Origin: Gemmatimonadaceae bacterium
GTDB taxonomy: Bacteria > Gemmatimonadota > Gemmatimonadetes > Gemmatimonadales > Gemmatimonadaceae
Reading direction: 5' to 3'
NCBI GenBank assembly: GCA_016720905.1
Contig: JADKJT010000029.1
Location: 62,001 to 126,000 of the forward strand
DNA length: 64,000 nucleotides
The notes beneath the pieces are model-generated. The model ran no database searches and was not told the DNA's origin. It was given only the letters and a program-made list of their open reading frames with translations. Position 1 is the first letter of the stretch, and each line of letters starts with the position of its first letter. Position numbers and translations under genes: made by a program. Of this stretch, positions 35,941 to 46,821 are shown piece by piece.

Positions 35941-36702
35941 TCAGGCGCGACCGATCAGTCCCCACCACCGAAGCCGCCAGACCATCCAGATTGCCTCACG
36001 AACGATGCCTTTCGACATCTTCGATTCGCCTTCCGTGCGATCGTGGAACACGATGGGGATCTCGGCGATACGGAAGCCCCGTTTCCACGCTCGAAAGCTG
36101 ATCTCGATCTGGAAGGCATAGCCGTTTGAACGCACCTGATCCAGCGGCAAGGCCGCCAGTACTTCGCGGCGAAAGCACTTGAAGCCGCCAGTGGCGTCGC
36201 CAAGATGCAGCCCGGTGACCGCGCGGGCATAGATATTGGCACCATAGGACAACATCAAACGGGTCATCGGCCAGTTGACCACGGTGACCTTGCCGTCGCG
36301 GTAGCGCGATCCGAGAACCATGTCTGCGTTCTGCACCGCCGCGAGGAATTCCGGAAGATGCGCCGGGTCGTGGGAAAAATCGGCATCCATCTCAAAGATG
36401 AAGTCGTACGGCCGCTCAAGAGCCCAACGGAAGCCAGCCAGGTAGGCACGGCCCAGTCCCTCCTTCCCTTCCCGATGCAGCACATGAACTCGCGGGCTTT
36501 CCGCGGCGAGGTCGTCGGCCATCTGACCGGTGCCGTCTGGCGAATTGTCATCAACCACCAGCACGTCGAGTCGAGGATCCTGGGCCAGGATCAAGGGCAC
36601 GATCTTCGCAATGTTTTCGCTTTCGTTGTACGTCGGAACAATGACGAGGCCGCGCTCGCCGATGGCCAGGGCACCGCGCGCGGGTGTGGGAATACGGGAC
36701 AA
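35941..36702 (-). CDS. Polyprenol monophosphomannose synthase-like glycosyltransferase (GT2)
   Basis: This GT2 enzyme of the DPM1 type would transfer a sugar, likely mannose, from a nucleotide sugar to polyprenyl phosphate. The proposed start is TTG at 36702, seven bases after AAGGAG, whose TAAGGAG contains the stop of the preceding yfhO-like gene. This gives 253 residues. Motifs: VPTYNESENI, VVDDNSPDGTG, EMDADFSHDP (the metal-binding DAD-type site), GSRYRDG, then GATGGFKCFRREVL. No membrane segment is present. Read uncorrected, the same frame is continuous with the YfhO protein; see the frameshift described there. Confidence 0.85.
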   Translation of the reverse strand: MSRIPTPARGALAIGERGLVIVPTYNESENIAKIVPLILAQDPRLDVLVVDDNSPDGTGQMADDLAAESPRVHVLHREGKEGLGRAYLAGFRWALERPYDFIFEMDADFSHDPAHLPEFLAAVQNADMVLGSRYRDGKVTVVNWPMTRLMLSYGANIYARAVTGLHLGDATGGFKCFRREVLAALPLDQVRSNGYAFQIEISFRAWKRGFRIAEIPIVFHDRTEGESKMSKGIVREAIWMVWRLRWWGLIGRA

Positions 36703-36713
36703 AGCTTGGCTCC

Positions 36714-39153
36714 TTAGGCCGTAGGCAGCGGGGCGCGGCGTCGGTCCATCACAGCGCCTCCGATCAGGATCAGCACCGACAGGAGCAGCGCGCCAAGCGT
36801 GATGCGTTTGCCGGTGTGATAGGGGGGTGCTGTCGAATCGCAAAGTGACGCTCTTGGCGCCAGCCGGCAGTTCTACCCCGATGAGCGTGAAGTCGGCTCG
36901 CCCGGTGGCGGCGGGCTTGCCGTCCACTTCGGCCGTCCACCCCGGGTAAAAGTTTTCCGACACCATCAGGGCGCTCCCGGCAGGAGGCGTTCCCTCGAGT
37001 GTCAGGTCGATGGCGCCGGGTTCGTAGCGCGTGAATTTCACGCCAAACGGCACCGCGTCAGGGAGCGGCGAATTGACGGGTTTGGATTGGACGGTGGCCG
37101 CCGTGTCGAAAATCGCCACGCGGCGCACATCGAACAGCGGATTCAGTACGGTCGCCCTGCTGGTCGCGTCGTCGAGCTTGACGATCATGGGGGCGACCCA
37201 GGCCGCCGGGTTTGCCCCTGGCAGTTCGTACAGGTACGTCATGGTTCCGGCGGCGTTGCGCACGGGTCCGGCCACCAACGTGGCACCCTGGAAGGGTACG
37301 GTGTTCGCATTGGTGTAGAAGTACCGCGCGTTGACCAGCGCCCAGAAGTTGGGGTTGGCCAGCGACTGATAGCCATCGTCCTTGCCATAGAGTTCCTGGT
37401 AACGCCCCAACTCATTGCCGTGATAACCCAGTACTCCGCGTACGCGGTGATGCATGAGCGCATCGCCGGCAACAAACGGATCATGCGGCGCCATATTGTC
37501 GCTGAGGGGCAAGGCAATCACCCGCGCCGGCTGCGGCTGCGCCTTCAGGAACTTCACAATGGCATCCTCGGCGTACAGCTGTTCCGCGCGCGGCGAGAAT
37601 GTCCAGTAGTGGCGTTCCACACTCCACAAGTCGACCGCTACAATCGTCAGCAACAGCCAGCCGGCGCGGGACGCCGTCAGTCGGCTGCGCGCGACAAACA
37701 TCATGACGGCCACCGTGAAGAACACGAAGGCCGCCGAACGCCACGCGCCCAGCACCACGTTGGTGGCGTTCGCTTCGATGAGGTCGGCCCGCTCGGCGAG
37801 GATCCCCATCGCGACATTCGTGAGTCCGCCCACCGAGGCCATGAGCCCAACCAGTAGTGCGAACCCGCCCCAGATGACGGCGTACCGCACCGTGGCCCGT
37901 CCCGCGAGCACGCGTTCGGCGCCGAGCGCGGCGAGGACGGCGGTTGAGAACGCCACGATGTAGAGAATCGTGCTGGGTGCGCGGAAGAACTTGGTGCCCG
38001 GAACGATCGCGTACACCAATTGATAGAACGGCGTGTTGCCGCCCCACGCCCAGAACAGCGAGACGATCATTGCGCCAAGCCAGAACCACGCGTGCTTGCG
38101 ATGCCGGTTGAGGAGGCCGCCTCCAAACGCAAAGAAGGCAAGCACTAAGACGCTGGCGCCAATGTATTCACTGTGGAAGTGAATCCCATTGCGGCCCCAG
38201 TAGTTTTGCAGGATGCCGGAAAACTGCGGCAAATACGTGTTGATCGTTTCCTCGAGCGGAAATGAGTACGAGATGGCGTGTTCCCATCCTTTTCCTCCCG
38301 CACGGGGAGACCACGGTGTGTACTCGCGAACGGGCAAGTACTGGATCGCGCTGATGGCACCGCCGATCAGGATCGCCACTGCCGCGATGCCCAACCGACG
38401 CAGCGTGACCCCGGTGGTGGGTGGTGGACCCAACGCGCTCGACTCGTTCGAAGCGTTCAGCGCATCGCCCGGCAGCGCCAACGGGCGCAGCGCGACAAAC
38501 AGCGCAAAGGCACCCGACATCAGCAGCATGTATTGCAGCAACTGCGGGTGTGGCGAAAGCGCGGCCAAGCCGACAATCAATGCCAATGCGCCCCAGGCGC
38601 TGCGTCGACCATCCCGCACGCCGCGGACAAGCGCCCACAGCGCCGCAGGAAGCAGCGCGCTCACGAACAGCTTGCCATCATGACCCGGCGATGCGTACGA
38701 CGCCACGGCGCCGCTCATCAGATAGGCCACTCCCCCAATGGCCGCGCTCTGGAACCGCACGCCAGACGCCCGCAGGAAGCCAAACGTGAAGAACCCCGCC
38801 AGCATCATGTGCAACACGAATCCCCAGGTCATGGCGATGTCGGTTGGCAGGAACATGCGCAGCAGGAACGTCGGATAGAAAATGTCGCCGTGCATGGCCG
38901 CGACGTACGGCATGCCTCCGAACTGGTAGGGATTCCACAGCGGGAAGCCGTGCCCCTCGCGAAGCGACCGCGCCGCGAACTCGCGGAAGGAGTATCCGGC
39001 GATGTATTGGTCGGAGTTTGGATTGACCAGGAACGCGCCGCCAAGCGCCGGCCACGCCAATAGCAGGGTGGCCAGGGCCGACAGCAGCGCCGCCCAGAGG
39101 AGCGGACGCTGCGGAGTGGAGTCCGTTATGGCTGATGCGTCGTTCTGGGCCAT
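36714..39153 (-). CDS. YfhO-like polytopic membrane protein, with an apparent homopolymer frameshift
   Basis: This large membrane protein of the YfhO family has about 12 N-terminal membrane segments, then a soluble region from about residue 520 (for example FLKAQPQPARVIALPLSDN). YfhO-type proteins are thought to act in glycosylation of envelope polymers. After FDSTP the frame crosses a run of six C (36822-36827 on +, as G) and loses family character. With five C the frame reads YHTGKRITLGALLLSVLILIGGAV, the expected last membrane helix, and stops at TAA (36714-36716), giving 812 residues. Uncorrected, it runs on into the next gene as a 1070-residue fusion. Sequence error or slippage-based variation are both possible. 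Confidence 0.8.
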
Positions 39154-39198
39154 GTAGCGCGCGGAAAGAAAAGGTGAGGCATCGACTCGCTTCGACGC

Positions 39199-40152
39199 TC
39201 AGTCGGCGCGACCGATTTCCGAGCGCGCCCACCGTGGTGCCAACAATAACGCCAGCAGTCCGGGGAGGATTTCCCAGACGGTCAGCCAAACCCGCGAGGT
39301 CAACGCGATCCATGTCGCATCGGGACTACTGGCTAATCCAAGCGCGATAAGCCCACCCGTCATGGCGGCGTCCCGAACCCCGATACCGCCCGGTGCGAAC
39401 AGCACAACATAACCCATCAGATACGAGGCGGTCCAAACCACGATGAAGAGCGACGGCGTGGCCAGCACCTGCGGAGCCACGCCGCGGGCAAACGCCGCGA
39501 ACGCCACACCGTAGCACACCCACGATGCTGCATTGATTCCCGTGGCAATCCACAAGGTTCCCGCCGGCAGGTGCGTTTCGAGCGGCGGCAGGCCGCGCCA
39601 CGCGGCGACTCGGGCAAGGACCGACGGCAGCAGCCGAGGGAGGAGCAGCGTTCCCAAGACAAATGCCGCGCTTATGGCGAGTGAGATGATTTGGAGCCAC
39701 GGGCTGAATGCCCCGAGCGCCCGCGTCCCGCTCAAAGCCAGAATCCCAAATCCGGCGCCGAGATTGAGCAAAGTTCCGAGAATCGCGGCCCCGGCCGCGG
39801 TGACTCCCGACACCCCCTCCCTCTTCGCCAGAACACCCAATGCGCCCACCGACCACAGCTTGCCAGGCAGATAGCGACCGAGATTGGCAATTGTCCAAAT
39901 CCGCACCGCCGACCCGTAGCGAAGGTGCCCGCCCCAACCAGACAGGAGCAGGCGCCAACTCTGAATGAGCATGGCATACGTCGCCAGCACGATCAGACTG
40001 GCAAAGAGCACCCATCCCCATTGCACCTGGGTGGCGGCGGCCACCGCGCGGACGCTGTCCCATTGTTCCGCCAGGGCCCTGGCAACCCAGACGAGCGTCG
40101 CCATCAGCAGCACGGCCTGCACGGTGATCCAGACGCGTCGCGTGCCGCCCAT
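39199..40152 (-). CDS. Lysylphosphatidylglycerol synthase TM region/UPF0104-type flippase-like membrane protein
   Basis: This 317-residue protein has about eight membrane segments. LGRYLPGKLWSVGALGVLAKREGVS and LFAPGGIGVRDAAMTG are the conserved elements of the UPF0104/AglD family (the GRYxPG and APGGxGxRE patterns). Such proteins are often next to glycosyltransferases and are thought to move lipid-linked sugars. The ATG at 40152 overlaps the stop of the upstream glycosyltransferase; GTG 40155 is also possible. Confidence 0.8.
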   Translation of the reverse strand: MGGTRRVWITVQAVLLMATLVWVARALAEQWDSVRAVAAATQVQWGWVLFASLIVLATYAMLIQSWRLLLSGWGGHLRYGSAVRIWTIANLGRYLPGKLWSVGALGVLAKREGVSGVTAAGAAILGTLLNLGAGFGILALSGTRALGAFSPWLQIISLAISAAFVLGTLLLPRLLPSVLARVAAWRGLPPLETHLPAGTLWIATGINAASWVCYGVAFAAFARGVAPQVLATPSLFIVVWTASYLMGYVVLFAPGGIGVRDAAMTGGLIALGLASSPDATWIALTSRVWLTVWEILPGLLALLLAPRWARSEIGRAD

Positions 40153-41372
40153 CACGCGTTGCGTCGGATGGCGGTGGCGGGCGACGCGGCAATCGCGTCG
40201 CGATAATACTGGAGGTACTGATCGGCCACGGATGCCGGGCTGAATCGGGCAAGAATGTCGGCGTGGGCACGGCGACCACGCGTCGCCGCAGCTCCTGGAT
40301 CCCGGACCAGCGCGGCAATCGCCGAGGCCAGGGCCGCCGTGTCACCAACGGGCACCAGTGTGCCACCGGCCTCAGGCCGCACCACGTCGACCAGACCGCC
40401 CGAGGCATACGCGACAACCGGTGCGCCGCACAGTTGGGCTTCCACCGCGACCAGGCCGAGTCCTTCCTCCCGCGACGGCATCGCCACGACCGCCGCGCGC
40501 TGATACAGTGGCACGAGATCGGCCTGCGACAGCACGCCGTGCCATCGAATACGGTTGGCAATGCCGGAGGCCACTGATTGCGCGGCGAGCACCTCGCGAT
40601 CGGGTCCGTCGCCCACGACGTCAAGCGTCGTCGATTGCAATGCCGGTTGCGCGAGGGATGACAACAGATCCGCAATACCCTTCTGCGCATTCAGGCGGCC
40701 GACGAAGAGCACGCCAGAACGCGCGTCGGTCACGGGGAGCGCAAAGTGCCTGATGTCGACCGGCATGGGCGCCACGTGCACCCGGCGGTTGTCCGTCATG
40801 GACTGCACCGTCTGTGCAAGCCATGTCGACACCGCAGTGCGCACCGGGTATTCGCGAAGCACGGTTCGCATGAGCCATCGCGCGGGCGCGATCGTGCGCG
40901 CGAGGCGCACATCGGAGCCATGCATGGTCAGCACGCGCGCCGGCATGGGGTGGACGTTGGACGGACGTGGCAGGCCACGCCACAATGCGAGCCCGGCGGG
41001 AAACCACCAGTGCGCATGGATCACATCAAACGCATCACCGGCCTGCGTCGCCTGGGCGATCGCGGTGCGTGCGGCCTGTCGCAGGGCGCGCAACAGTCCG
41101 AGCAACGCCCGTCGGGCACTCCATGAACGACGCACTTGTTCGACCATCGTGCCGGTATAGGCCAGCGTCATGTCGGCGTCGGGGGCGTACCGCACCCGGT
41201 GAATGATCACGCCCTCGATGGTGTCGCGCGCGGCCAGTCCGGCGGTGCCCGGTGCGATGATTTCCACCCGCGCCCCCGCGTCCTGCAGCGCCACCGCGAG
41301 GCGCAACACGAATGATCCGGCGGCGTCACCGTCGAAGCGCGGTACGTTGTGCGTTACAAACAGGACGCGCAC
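40152..41372 (-). CDS. Glycosyltransferase family 4 protein
   Basis: This 406-residue GT-B glycosyltransferase has an N-terminal domain starting MRVLFVTHNVPRFDGDAAGSF, and HAHWWFPAGLAL about one third in. The C-terminal domain carries GVLFVGRLNAQKGIADLL and SREEGLGLVAVEAQLCGAPVVAY, the EGxGLVxxEA site of the GT4 family for the nucleotide sugar. Sugar specificity cannot be read from this. It overlaps the flippase-like gene by one base and follows a GT2 gene, so it probably builds an envelope glycan. Confidence 0.85.
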   Translation of the reverse strand: MRVLFVTHNVPRFDGDAAGSFVLRLAVALQDAGARVEIIAPGTAGLAARDTIEGVIIHRVRYAPDADMTLAYTGTMVEQVRRSWSARRALLGLLRALRQAARTAIAQATQAGDAFDVIHAHWWFPAGLALWRGLPRPSNVHPMPARVLTMHGSDVRLARTIAPARWLMRTVLREYPVRTAVSTWLAQTVQSMTDNRRVHVAPMPVDIRHFALPVTDARSGVLFVGRLNAQKGIADLLSSLAQPALQSTTLDVVGDGPDREVLAAQSVASGIANRIRWHGVLSQADLVPLYQRAAVVAMPSREEGLGLVAVEAQLCGAPVVAYASGGLVDVVRPEAGGTLVPVGDTAALASAIAALVRDPGAAATRGRRAHADILARFSPASVADQYLQYYRDAIAASPATAIRRNA

Positions 41373-41387
41373 GCGACAGGTGGCGCG

Positions 41388-42347
41388 TCAGGTCTGGTCG
41401 CGCGCGACCCGCTCACGGCGACGCTCGCTGTCGTCAAGCTCGCGTCGCAATTCACGGACTTCGGCACGCTGCTGCGCAATCTGCTCACCCAGCAATCCCG
41501 TCGCGAAAAACACCGAGCCAAGCACCAGACACGTTTGAATCAGCGTCCAGACCCAGCGTTGGCCCTGTCCGGTGGCCAGCAACCATCCGATGGCGGAGAG
41601 ACCGGCCAACACCCCGATGGCAAACAACGCCGCGCCGAGCATGCCGAACGCCAGCAGGGGCTTCTGCCCAAACCGCAGTTCGAACCACACCGCCAGCATG
41701 TCCAGCACGCCCACGGGAATGCGCGACAAGCCGAACTTGGATCGCCCCGCGTGACGCGGATACAACGGCACCGGCACTTCGGTGACGGTATATCCCTGTG
41801 CGGCCGCCAGCACGATCATGTAGCGATGGAAATCCGGTCGCATGGGGAGCGACGCCATGATTTCCCGACGATAGGCTTTGACGTTGTTGAGGTCGCGCAC
41901 GGGAATCTCGAACAGCGCGCGACTCAGCCGATTATATACCCGCGACACAAAGGCTTTTTCGTACTTGCCTTGCTTGAAACCCGTGACCATGTCGGACTGG
42001 TCGGCGAGGATCGGGGCAACCAGTCGCGGAATGTCCTCAGGCTTGAACTGCAAGTCGGCGGGATAGAACACCAGGATGTCGCCGCGCGCATGGAGGTATC
42101 CGGTGCGGAGCGCTTCGGCGATGCCCCGTTGCGCGCGGTGTCGCACGGGGCGCAGAAACGCAAAGCGCGCGGCGAGCTCCTGCAGCAACGCCCAGCTGCC
42201 GTCGCGCGACCCGTCGTCGATGACGATGACCTCGTAGCGCGCGGACTGCGTTTGGAAGGTCGCGTCACACAGCTCAAGAAACAGCGCGAGATTCTCCGCC
42301 TCGTCCTTGGCGGGCACGAGGACGCTGACGTCGACGGGCGGCGCCAT
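41388..42347 (-). CDS. Membrane glycosyltransferase family 2 protein (ArnC/GtrB-like)
   Basis: This roughly 319-residue protein has a catalytic GT2 domain (about 1-215) with VLVPAKDEAENL, VIDDGSRDGSW and FYPADLQF. Two membrane helices (about 225-285) and a charged coiled tail follow. The plan is that of the GtrB/ArnC polyprenyl-phosphate glycosyltransferases. The start is uncertain: ATG 42347 is preferred, but GTG 42386 would add 13 residues and neither has a clear ribosome site. It lies between rpoN and the GT4 gene. Confidence 0.82.
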   Translation of the reverse strand: MAPPVDVSVLVPAKDEAENLALFLELCDATFQTQSARYEVIVIDDGSRDGSWALLQELAARFAFLRPVRHRAQRGIAEALRTGYLHARGDILVFYPADLQFKPEDIPRLVAPILADQSDMVTGFKQGKYEKAFVSRVYNRLSRALFEIPVRDLNNVKAYRREIMASLPMRPDFHRYMIVLAAAQGYTVTEVPVPLYPRHAGRSKFGLSRIPVGVLDMLAVWFELRFGQKPLLAFGMLGAALFAIGVLAGLSAIGWLLATGQGQRWVWTLIQTCLVLGSVFFATGLLGEQIAQQRAEVRELRRELDDSERRRERVARDQT

Positions 42348-42400
42348 GGTACGGGCGTCGTAGGCGCTGAAGGACGATCCAGTCACAGACGTGGCGGGCG

Positions 42401-43894
42401 TCAGACGCGTTTGCGCATGCGCGCCGGCAGGACGCCCAGTTGATCGCGATACTTGGCGACGGTGCGACGGGCGATCTGCACGCCCGTCTGTTGCAGGATT
42501 TCGACGATGGCCTGGTCGGTGAGCGGGCTCTTCGTGTTCTCGCCCTCCACCAATTTCTCAATCTGATCCTTGATGCCGCGCGCCGACACGTCGTCGCCAT
42601 CGGAGGTCGACAAGCCGGACGAGAAAAAGAACTTGAGCGGCAGGACGCCGCGTGGCGTCTGGACGAACTTCTCATTCGTCACGCGGCTGACCGTCGACTC
42701 ATGCATGCCCACCGCCTCCGCCACCTCGCGCAAGGTGAGCGGCCGGAGGCCCTGCACGCCCTTCTCGAAATAGTCCCGCTGGCGATCGACGATGTAGTGC
42801 ATGACCTTGAGCATCGTCTGTCGACGCTGCTCGATGGCCTGGATCATCCAGTTGGCCGAATTCAACTTGCTGGCGATGAAGTCCTTGCTTTCCGCATCGA
42901 ACTGCTTTTTGTCGCGCGCGATATCCTGATACGCCCGTGACAGCTTCAGGCGCGGCAGATTGCCATCATTCAGAAAGATGTGAAACTGACCGTCGATCTT
43001 GTCCACCACCATATCGGGGATGATGTAATTGTCACTCCCCGAACTGAAACGCAGGCCTGGCTTCGGGTCGAGCTTGGCGATGTCATCGGCCGCCGTCTGC
43101 ACCTCATGCGCACTGATACCGAAACGCTTGGAGAGCTCGCTCCAGCGGTGGACAATGAGCTCGTCGAATGCCTCATCGACCAACCGATAGGCCATCGACT
43201 CGCGCTGTCCCGCAGCGCGCAGTTGCAGCAGCAGACACTCACGAAGGTCGCGCGCGCCCACGCCCGGCGGATCCAGTTCCTGGATGACCTGCAGCATCGC
43301 CAGCAGTTCCGTGTCGGTGAACGGATCGACATGCGCCTCGTCGTCGCGCTCCGCCTCCTCGTTCCGCAGGACCTCGTTGACCCCGTCGCGAATTTCCGTG
43401 AGCGAGCACGCGAGATATCCATCGTCGGAGATGTTGCCGACAAACTCGTCGGCCAGAAACGCCTGGCGCGCCGACAGCTCAAGCAAGGACAACTGCTCGG
43501 TCAGATGATCAGAGAGATGACGCGTATCCACGGTGACGGGTTCGTACCATTCCCGCTGCTCATGTTCCTCCCGCTGACCGCCGGTCTCGAAGCCGTCCAA
43601 CAACACCGCTTCCCAGTCGACGTCATCGTCACCGGTCTTTTCCGGTTCGGCTTCGGCGGTGGTTTCCGGCTCGGTCAGGTCGGTCGCTTCGGACGCCTCG
43701 TCCGTGTCCGACGCGTCGTCGTCCTCATCCTCGGGCTCAACGAGTTCCAGGAACGGATTGGTGAGCAACTCCTGCTTGAGATGCTGCTGCAGATCGAGCA
43801 GGGGCATGTAGAGCAGATCCATCGCCTGATACAGGCGTGGATTGATCTTGAGCTCCTGACGGAGCCCGGTGCTCTGCTGCAGCCCCTGTCTCAT
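42401..43894 (-). CDS. rpoN: RNA polymerase sigma-54 factor RpoN
   Basis: This 497-residue sigma factor is used with enhancer-binding proteins. Region I is Leu/Gln-rich ([19 protein letters not shown], about 7-25). Region II is strongly acidic (about 54-95, with EPEDEDDD and similar). The core-binding and DNA-binding domains follow, and the RpoN box ARRTVAKYR lies at 475-483 near the end. Its start overlaps the lptB stop by four bases. The order lptC-lptA-lptB-rpoN is the same as in E. coli. Confidence 0.95.
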   Translation of the reverse strand: MRQGLQQSTGLRQELKINPRLYQAMDLLYMPLLDLQQHLKQELLTNPFLELVEPEDEDDDASDTDEASEATDLTEPETTAEAEPEKTGDDDVDWEAVLLDGFETGGQREEHEQREWYEPVTVDTRHLSDHLTEQLSLLELSARQAFLADEFVGNISDDGYLACSLTEIRDGVNEVLRNEEAERDDEAHVDPFTDTELLAMLQVIQELDPPGVGARDLRECLLLQLRAAGQRESMAYRLVDEAFDELIVHRWSELSKRFGISAHEVQTAADDIAKLDPKPGLRFSSGSDNYIIPDMVVDKIDGQFHIFLNDGNLPRLKLSRAYQDIARDKKQFDAESKDFIASKLNSANWMIQAIEQRRQTMLKVMHYIVDRQRDYFEKGVQGLRPLTLREVAEAVGMHESTVSRVTNEKFVQTPRGVLPLKFFFSSGLSTSDGDDVSARGIKDQIEKLVEGENTKSPLTDQAIVEILQQTGVQIARRTVAKYRDQLGVLPARMRKRV

Positions 43895-45138
43895 CGGCTC
43901 AGCACCCCTTCATCCGCATCGGCGAACCTCGCACGCAAACGCGCGGTCAGAGTCGGTCCGAGATAGATCTCGGCCACCGTGTCGTCGAACACCAGTTCGC
44001 GGACTGTTCCCGACACCTTCACCTGCCCTTCAAACATGATGTACGCGCGATCCACGATATCCAAGGTCTGCTCGACATTGTGATCGCTGATCAGCACACC
44101 AATGCCACGATAGCGCAGGTTCGCCACAATGGTCTGAATATCGTGGACGGCAATAGGGTCCACCCCGGCAAATGGCTCGTCCAGCATCATGAACTTGGGC
44201 TGCGTCACGAGTGCCCGGGTGATTTCCAGGCGTCGCCGCTCACCGCCCGACAGCTGATACGCGCGACTGTGACGCAGATGCTTGATCCCCAGTTCGTCCA
44301 GCAACGATTCCAGGCGCTCGCGCCGTTCCGCGCCGGACAGCGGCAGCGTTTCCAGAATCGCCAGGATGTTCTGCTCCACCGTGAGCTTCCGGAAAATCGA
44401 CGGCTCCTGCGAGAGATATCCGATTCCCTGACGTGCCCGCTGATACATCGGCATGTTGGTGATGTTCTGCCCTTCCAGCTGGATCTCGCCAGCCTGCGGC
44501 GAGATCAGCCCGACCAACATGTAGAACGTGGTGGTCTTGCCGGCCCCGTTGGGGCCCAGCAATCCGACGATTTCACCCTGGGCCACCCGCAGGGCCACAT
44601 CGTTGACGACCCGACGGCCACGGTACACCTTGACCAGCCCTTCGGCGGAGAGTACCGAGGGATTGGCCGGAATGGCCGCCACCGGTGGAGGCGTGGCGGT
44701 GCGACCATGCTGGGGATGTTCGCCGGTGTCTCGAATCAGCTGCGACACCTCCGACCGATGGTGCGCCATACGGGCCCAGTGGGCCGGGGCCACCGTGATC
44801 ACGGCTTCGGGATCGGCCATTCCAGTCGCCGGTAACAGCACCGCGTCTTCATTGGCCAGTCGGGGCAGCAGGGTGCCGCTCAGATGGCCGCGAACGGCCT
44901 CCATGGTGAGCCTGGCCGCTTCGGTCTCCCGGTCGCGGCCCTCGTGCACAAGCACGTCCAGCAGCGCCTCCCGAAACCGTGACGCCAAGGCATGCAGCGG
45001 GGTAGCCCCGCGGCTGTTGGCGACTTCGATCAAGGCGCCCAGCGCCAGCGTCAAATTGCGATCACTGACCGCCAAGCGCTCAAGGAGCGCGGCGGTCGGG
45101 TCGAGATCTGGCGCTTGAAACGAGGACGGATCGGTCAT
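43891..45138 (-). CDS. lptB: LPS export ABC transporter ATPase LptB with an unusual N-terminal helical domain
   Basis: Residues about 160-415 are a standard LptB: Walker A GPNGAGKT (195-202), [11 protein letters not shown], and [15 protein letters not shown]. This is the ATPase that drives LPS export. Ordinary LptB is about 240 residues; here about 160 residues precede it. This extra part is helical and has H85, [12 protein letters not shown] (95-106) and [12 protein letters not shown] (124-135), an arrangement reminiscent of hemerythrin (HHE) domains, though weak. The long start is supported by its ATG overlapping the upstream gene stop (ATGA at 45135-45138). An internal GTG start near residue 153 would give plain LptB. 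Confidence 0.88.
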   Translation of the reverse strand: MTDPSSFQAPDLDPTAALLERLAVSDRNLTLALGALIEVANSRGATPLHALASRFREALLDVLVHEGRDRETEAARLTMEAVRGHLSGTLLPRLANEDAVLLPATGMADPEAVITVAPAHWARMAHHRSEVSQLIRDTGEHPQHGRTATPPPVAAIPANPSVLSAEGLVKVYRGRRVVNDVALRVAQGEIVGLLGPNGAGKTTTFYMLVGLISPQAGEIQLEGQNITNMPMYQRARQGIGYLSQEPSIFRKLTVEQNILAILETLPLSGAERRERLESLLDELGIKHLRHSRAYQLSGGERRRLEITRALVTQPKFMMLDEPFAGVDPIAVHDIQTIVANLRYRGIGVLISDHNVEQTLDIVDRAYIMFEGQVKVSGTVRELVFDDTVAEIYLGPTLTARLRARFADADEGVLSR

Positions 45139-46814
45139 GAACGGCGACGGGGATCGGGAACGGCAGTGAGGAATGGACTCTGGGTCAATGGCCTCTGGCG
45201 AGGCCCATTGGGGACTGGCGGGGGCACCTTGGGTCGCGTCGGACCGGCCGGTCGACCCTTTGTGCTGTCGGATAGACTATCGGGGGCCGGTTCTTGATAC
45301 AGTCCCGATGCGGCGGAATCAACCGTGACGAACCGGACCTGCCCGCTATCGAAGACGACCAGGATCGTGACGCCGCGGACGTAGTTCAGCGAAGCCGGCG
45401 CCGTCGGCCCCTGCTTGTTGGCAATCTGGAAGAGCGAACTGGCATTCCCGATGGCGTGAATTTCGCTGATTTTGGCGCGCTGGCTGGTGTCTCCAGGGGT
45501 CTCCGTGGAGTCGAACCATGCTCTCACCGTGTCGCCGCTCAACACGTCCCGATCGTCGGACTTGATCTTGAGCGTATCCGGTGTGCCGGTCGCCACGGCG
45601 CGCCCGATGGCGATCACCTGGCGGACTCGTTGCTCCGGCATGCGCACGGCAATGGAATCGGCGACCAGCAGTTGTGACGATGTGGTGGCTTTGGCTCTCC
45701 CTTTTCCAAACGCATACGCGCGATCAAGCTTCTGGTCGGCAAAACGGAGATCGATCTGCTCGGCTTGCATGACCACATCGTTGTTGGACGAATTGGCATT
45801 GTGCAGGGCGATCACGCGTTCGACTTTTCGATCCTTGCTGTAGATGTCGATGGTATCGCCGAACAAGCGAAACGGCTGTTCCTTGTCGCGATTGACGATG
45901 CGCGCCGTGCGGATGAGCCGAGCGCGTTCGGTCAGCTTGTCGAAACTCGCCGAGTCTGACTCGCCCAGCAGTGTAGTGCGATTGATTTGCACGTCGCCCC
46001 AGGCAAACAGCAGGCTGTCTGCCTCGTCCACCATCGTGTTTGCCGACACGGTGATTGGCGGGCCGGGCTTGCCGGTGCTGTCCTTCTCGAGGAGTTGCAC
46101 CGTGGGACGGTTGGGGGCGATCAGTCTCGATGCGGGCCGACTACCAGGCAGGGGCCGCAGGTACTCGATGCTTGAACCGCGAAACGTGCTGCCCGACGCC
46201 AGCTGCGTGGCGACCACGTTCCCGTCGGCGAACAGCCGCTCTTCTTTGGTGAAGTAGGTGGCATGCTGTGCCTCGATGCGCATGCGACCCGGGTCTTCGT
46301 AGTTCACGTTCCCGAACATGTTGACGATACCCGAGGCTTCGTACTGTTCCGCACTGTCGGCGCGAATCCGGTTCTTCTCGCCCTGGCAGTGCCCCACGAA
46401 GCCGCCGCCGATGAAGGTCAGGCCCGTGCTGTCGGGAAGGCGTTGATACCGAATGCGCGTTTCCGGCGGTGAATCATTGGTGTCGAAGATGCATTGCTTC
46501 GTGGCCGCCGGCGCGGGCTTGCGCGGTGTCTTCTTGCCGGCACTGTCGCGGCGCGCCAGTGAGTCACCGGCCATCTTGGCGGCGGAATCAAGCGCGGCGA
46601 CACGCGCTGTCGAATCGCGTACGGCCGAGTCGCGCGCGGCGCGCAACGCGTCGTCGGCCGTGGTGCGCGGCACATCGGCCGCTGGTTTCGCGGCGGCGGT
46701 GTCGCGGCGCGCTTCGCCCGCGGGGGGCCGTGGCGCGCGTCGTGGGCCGAAGCAACCGGCCACGAGTGCCGGCACAACCAGCATGGCCAGTGGACGAAAC
46801 AGGGCGCGTCGCAC
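45135..46814 (-). CDS. lptA: LptA/OstA-like LPS transport lipoprotein, enlarged
   Basis: This 559-residue protein begins with a lipoprotein signal ([21 protein letters not shown], Cys at about residue 21). A low-complexity Ala/Asp/Arg/Ser-rich stretch covers about 30-105. OstA-type beta-jelly-roll elements then follow ([56 protein letters not shown]), and a Pro-rich tail ends it. E. coli LptA is only about 185 residues and is not a lipoprotein, so this is an enlarged bridge protein of the same family by position and pattern. It lies between lptC and lptB and overlaps lptB. Confidence 0.8.
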   Translation of the reverse strand: MRRALFRPLAMLVVPALVAGCFGPRRAPRPPAGEARRDTAAAKPAADVPRTTADDALRAARDSAVRDSTARVAALDSAAKMAGDSLARRDSAGKKTPRKPAPAATKQCIFDTNDSPPETRIRYQRLPDSTGLTFIGGGFVGHCQGEKNRIRADSAEQYEASGIVNMFGNVNYEDPGRMRIEAQHATYFTKEERLFADGNVVATQLASGSTFRGSSIEYLRPLPGSRPASRLIAPNRPTVQLLEKDSTGKPGPPITVSANTMVDEADSLLFAWGDVQINRTTLLGESDSASFDKLTERARLIRTARIVNRDKEQPFRLFGDTIDIYSKDRKVERVIALHNANSSNNDVVMQAEQIDLRFADQKLDRAYAFGKGRAKATTSSQLLVADSIAVRMPEQRVRQVIAIGRAVATGTPDTLKIKSDDRDVLSGDTVRAWFDSTETPGDTSQRAKISEIHAIGNASSLFQIANKQGPTAPASLNYVRGVTILVVFDSGQVRFVTVDSAASGLYQEPAPDSLSDSTKGRPAGPTRPKVPPPVPNGPRQRPLTQSPFLTAVPDPRRRS

Positions 46815-46821
46815 GCTGTGC

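Noticed and set aside
35941..39153. A single 1070-residue YfhO-glycosyltransferase fusion protein
   Set aside because: The junction has no family-like linker. Removing one base of a six-base run restores the YfhO end helix and a stop overlapping the next ribosome site.
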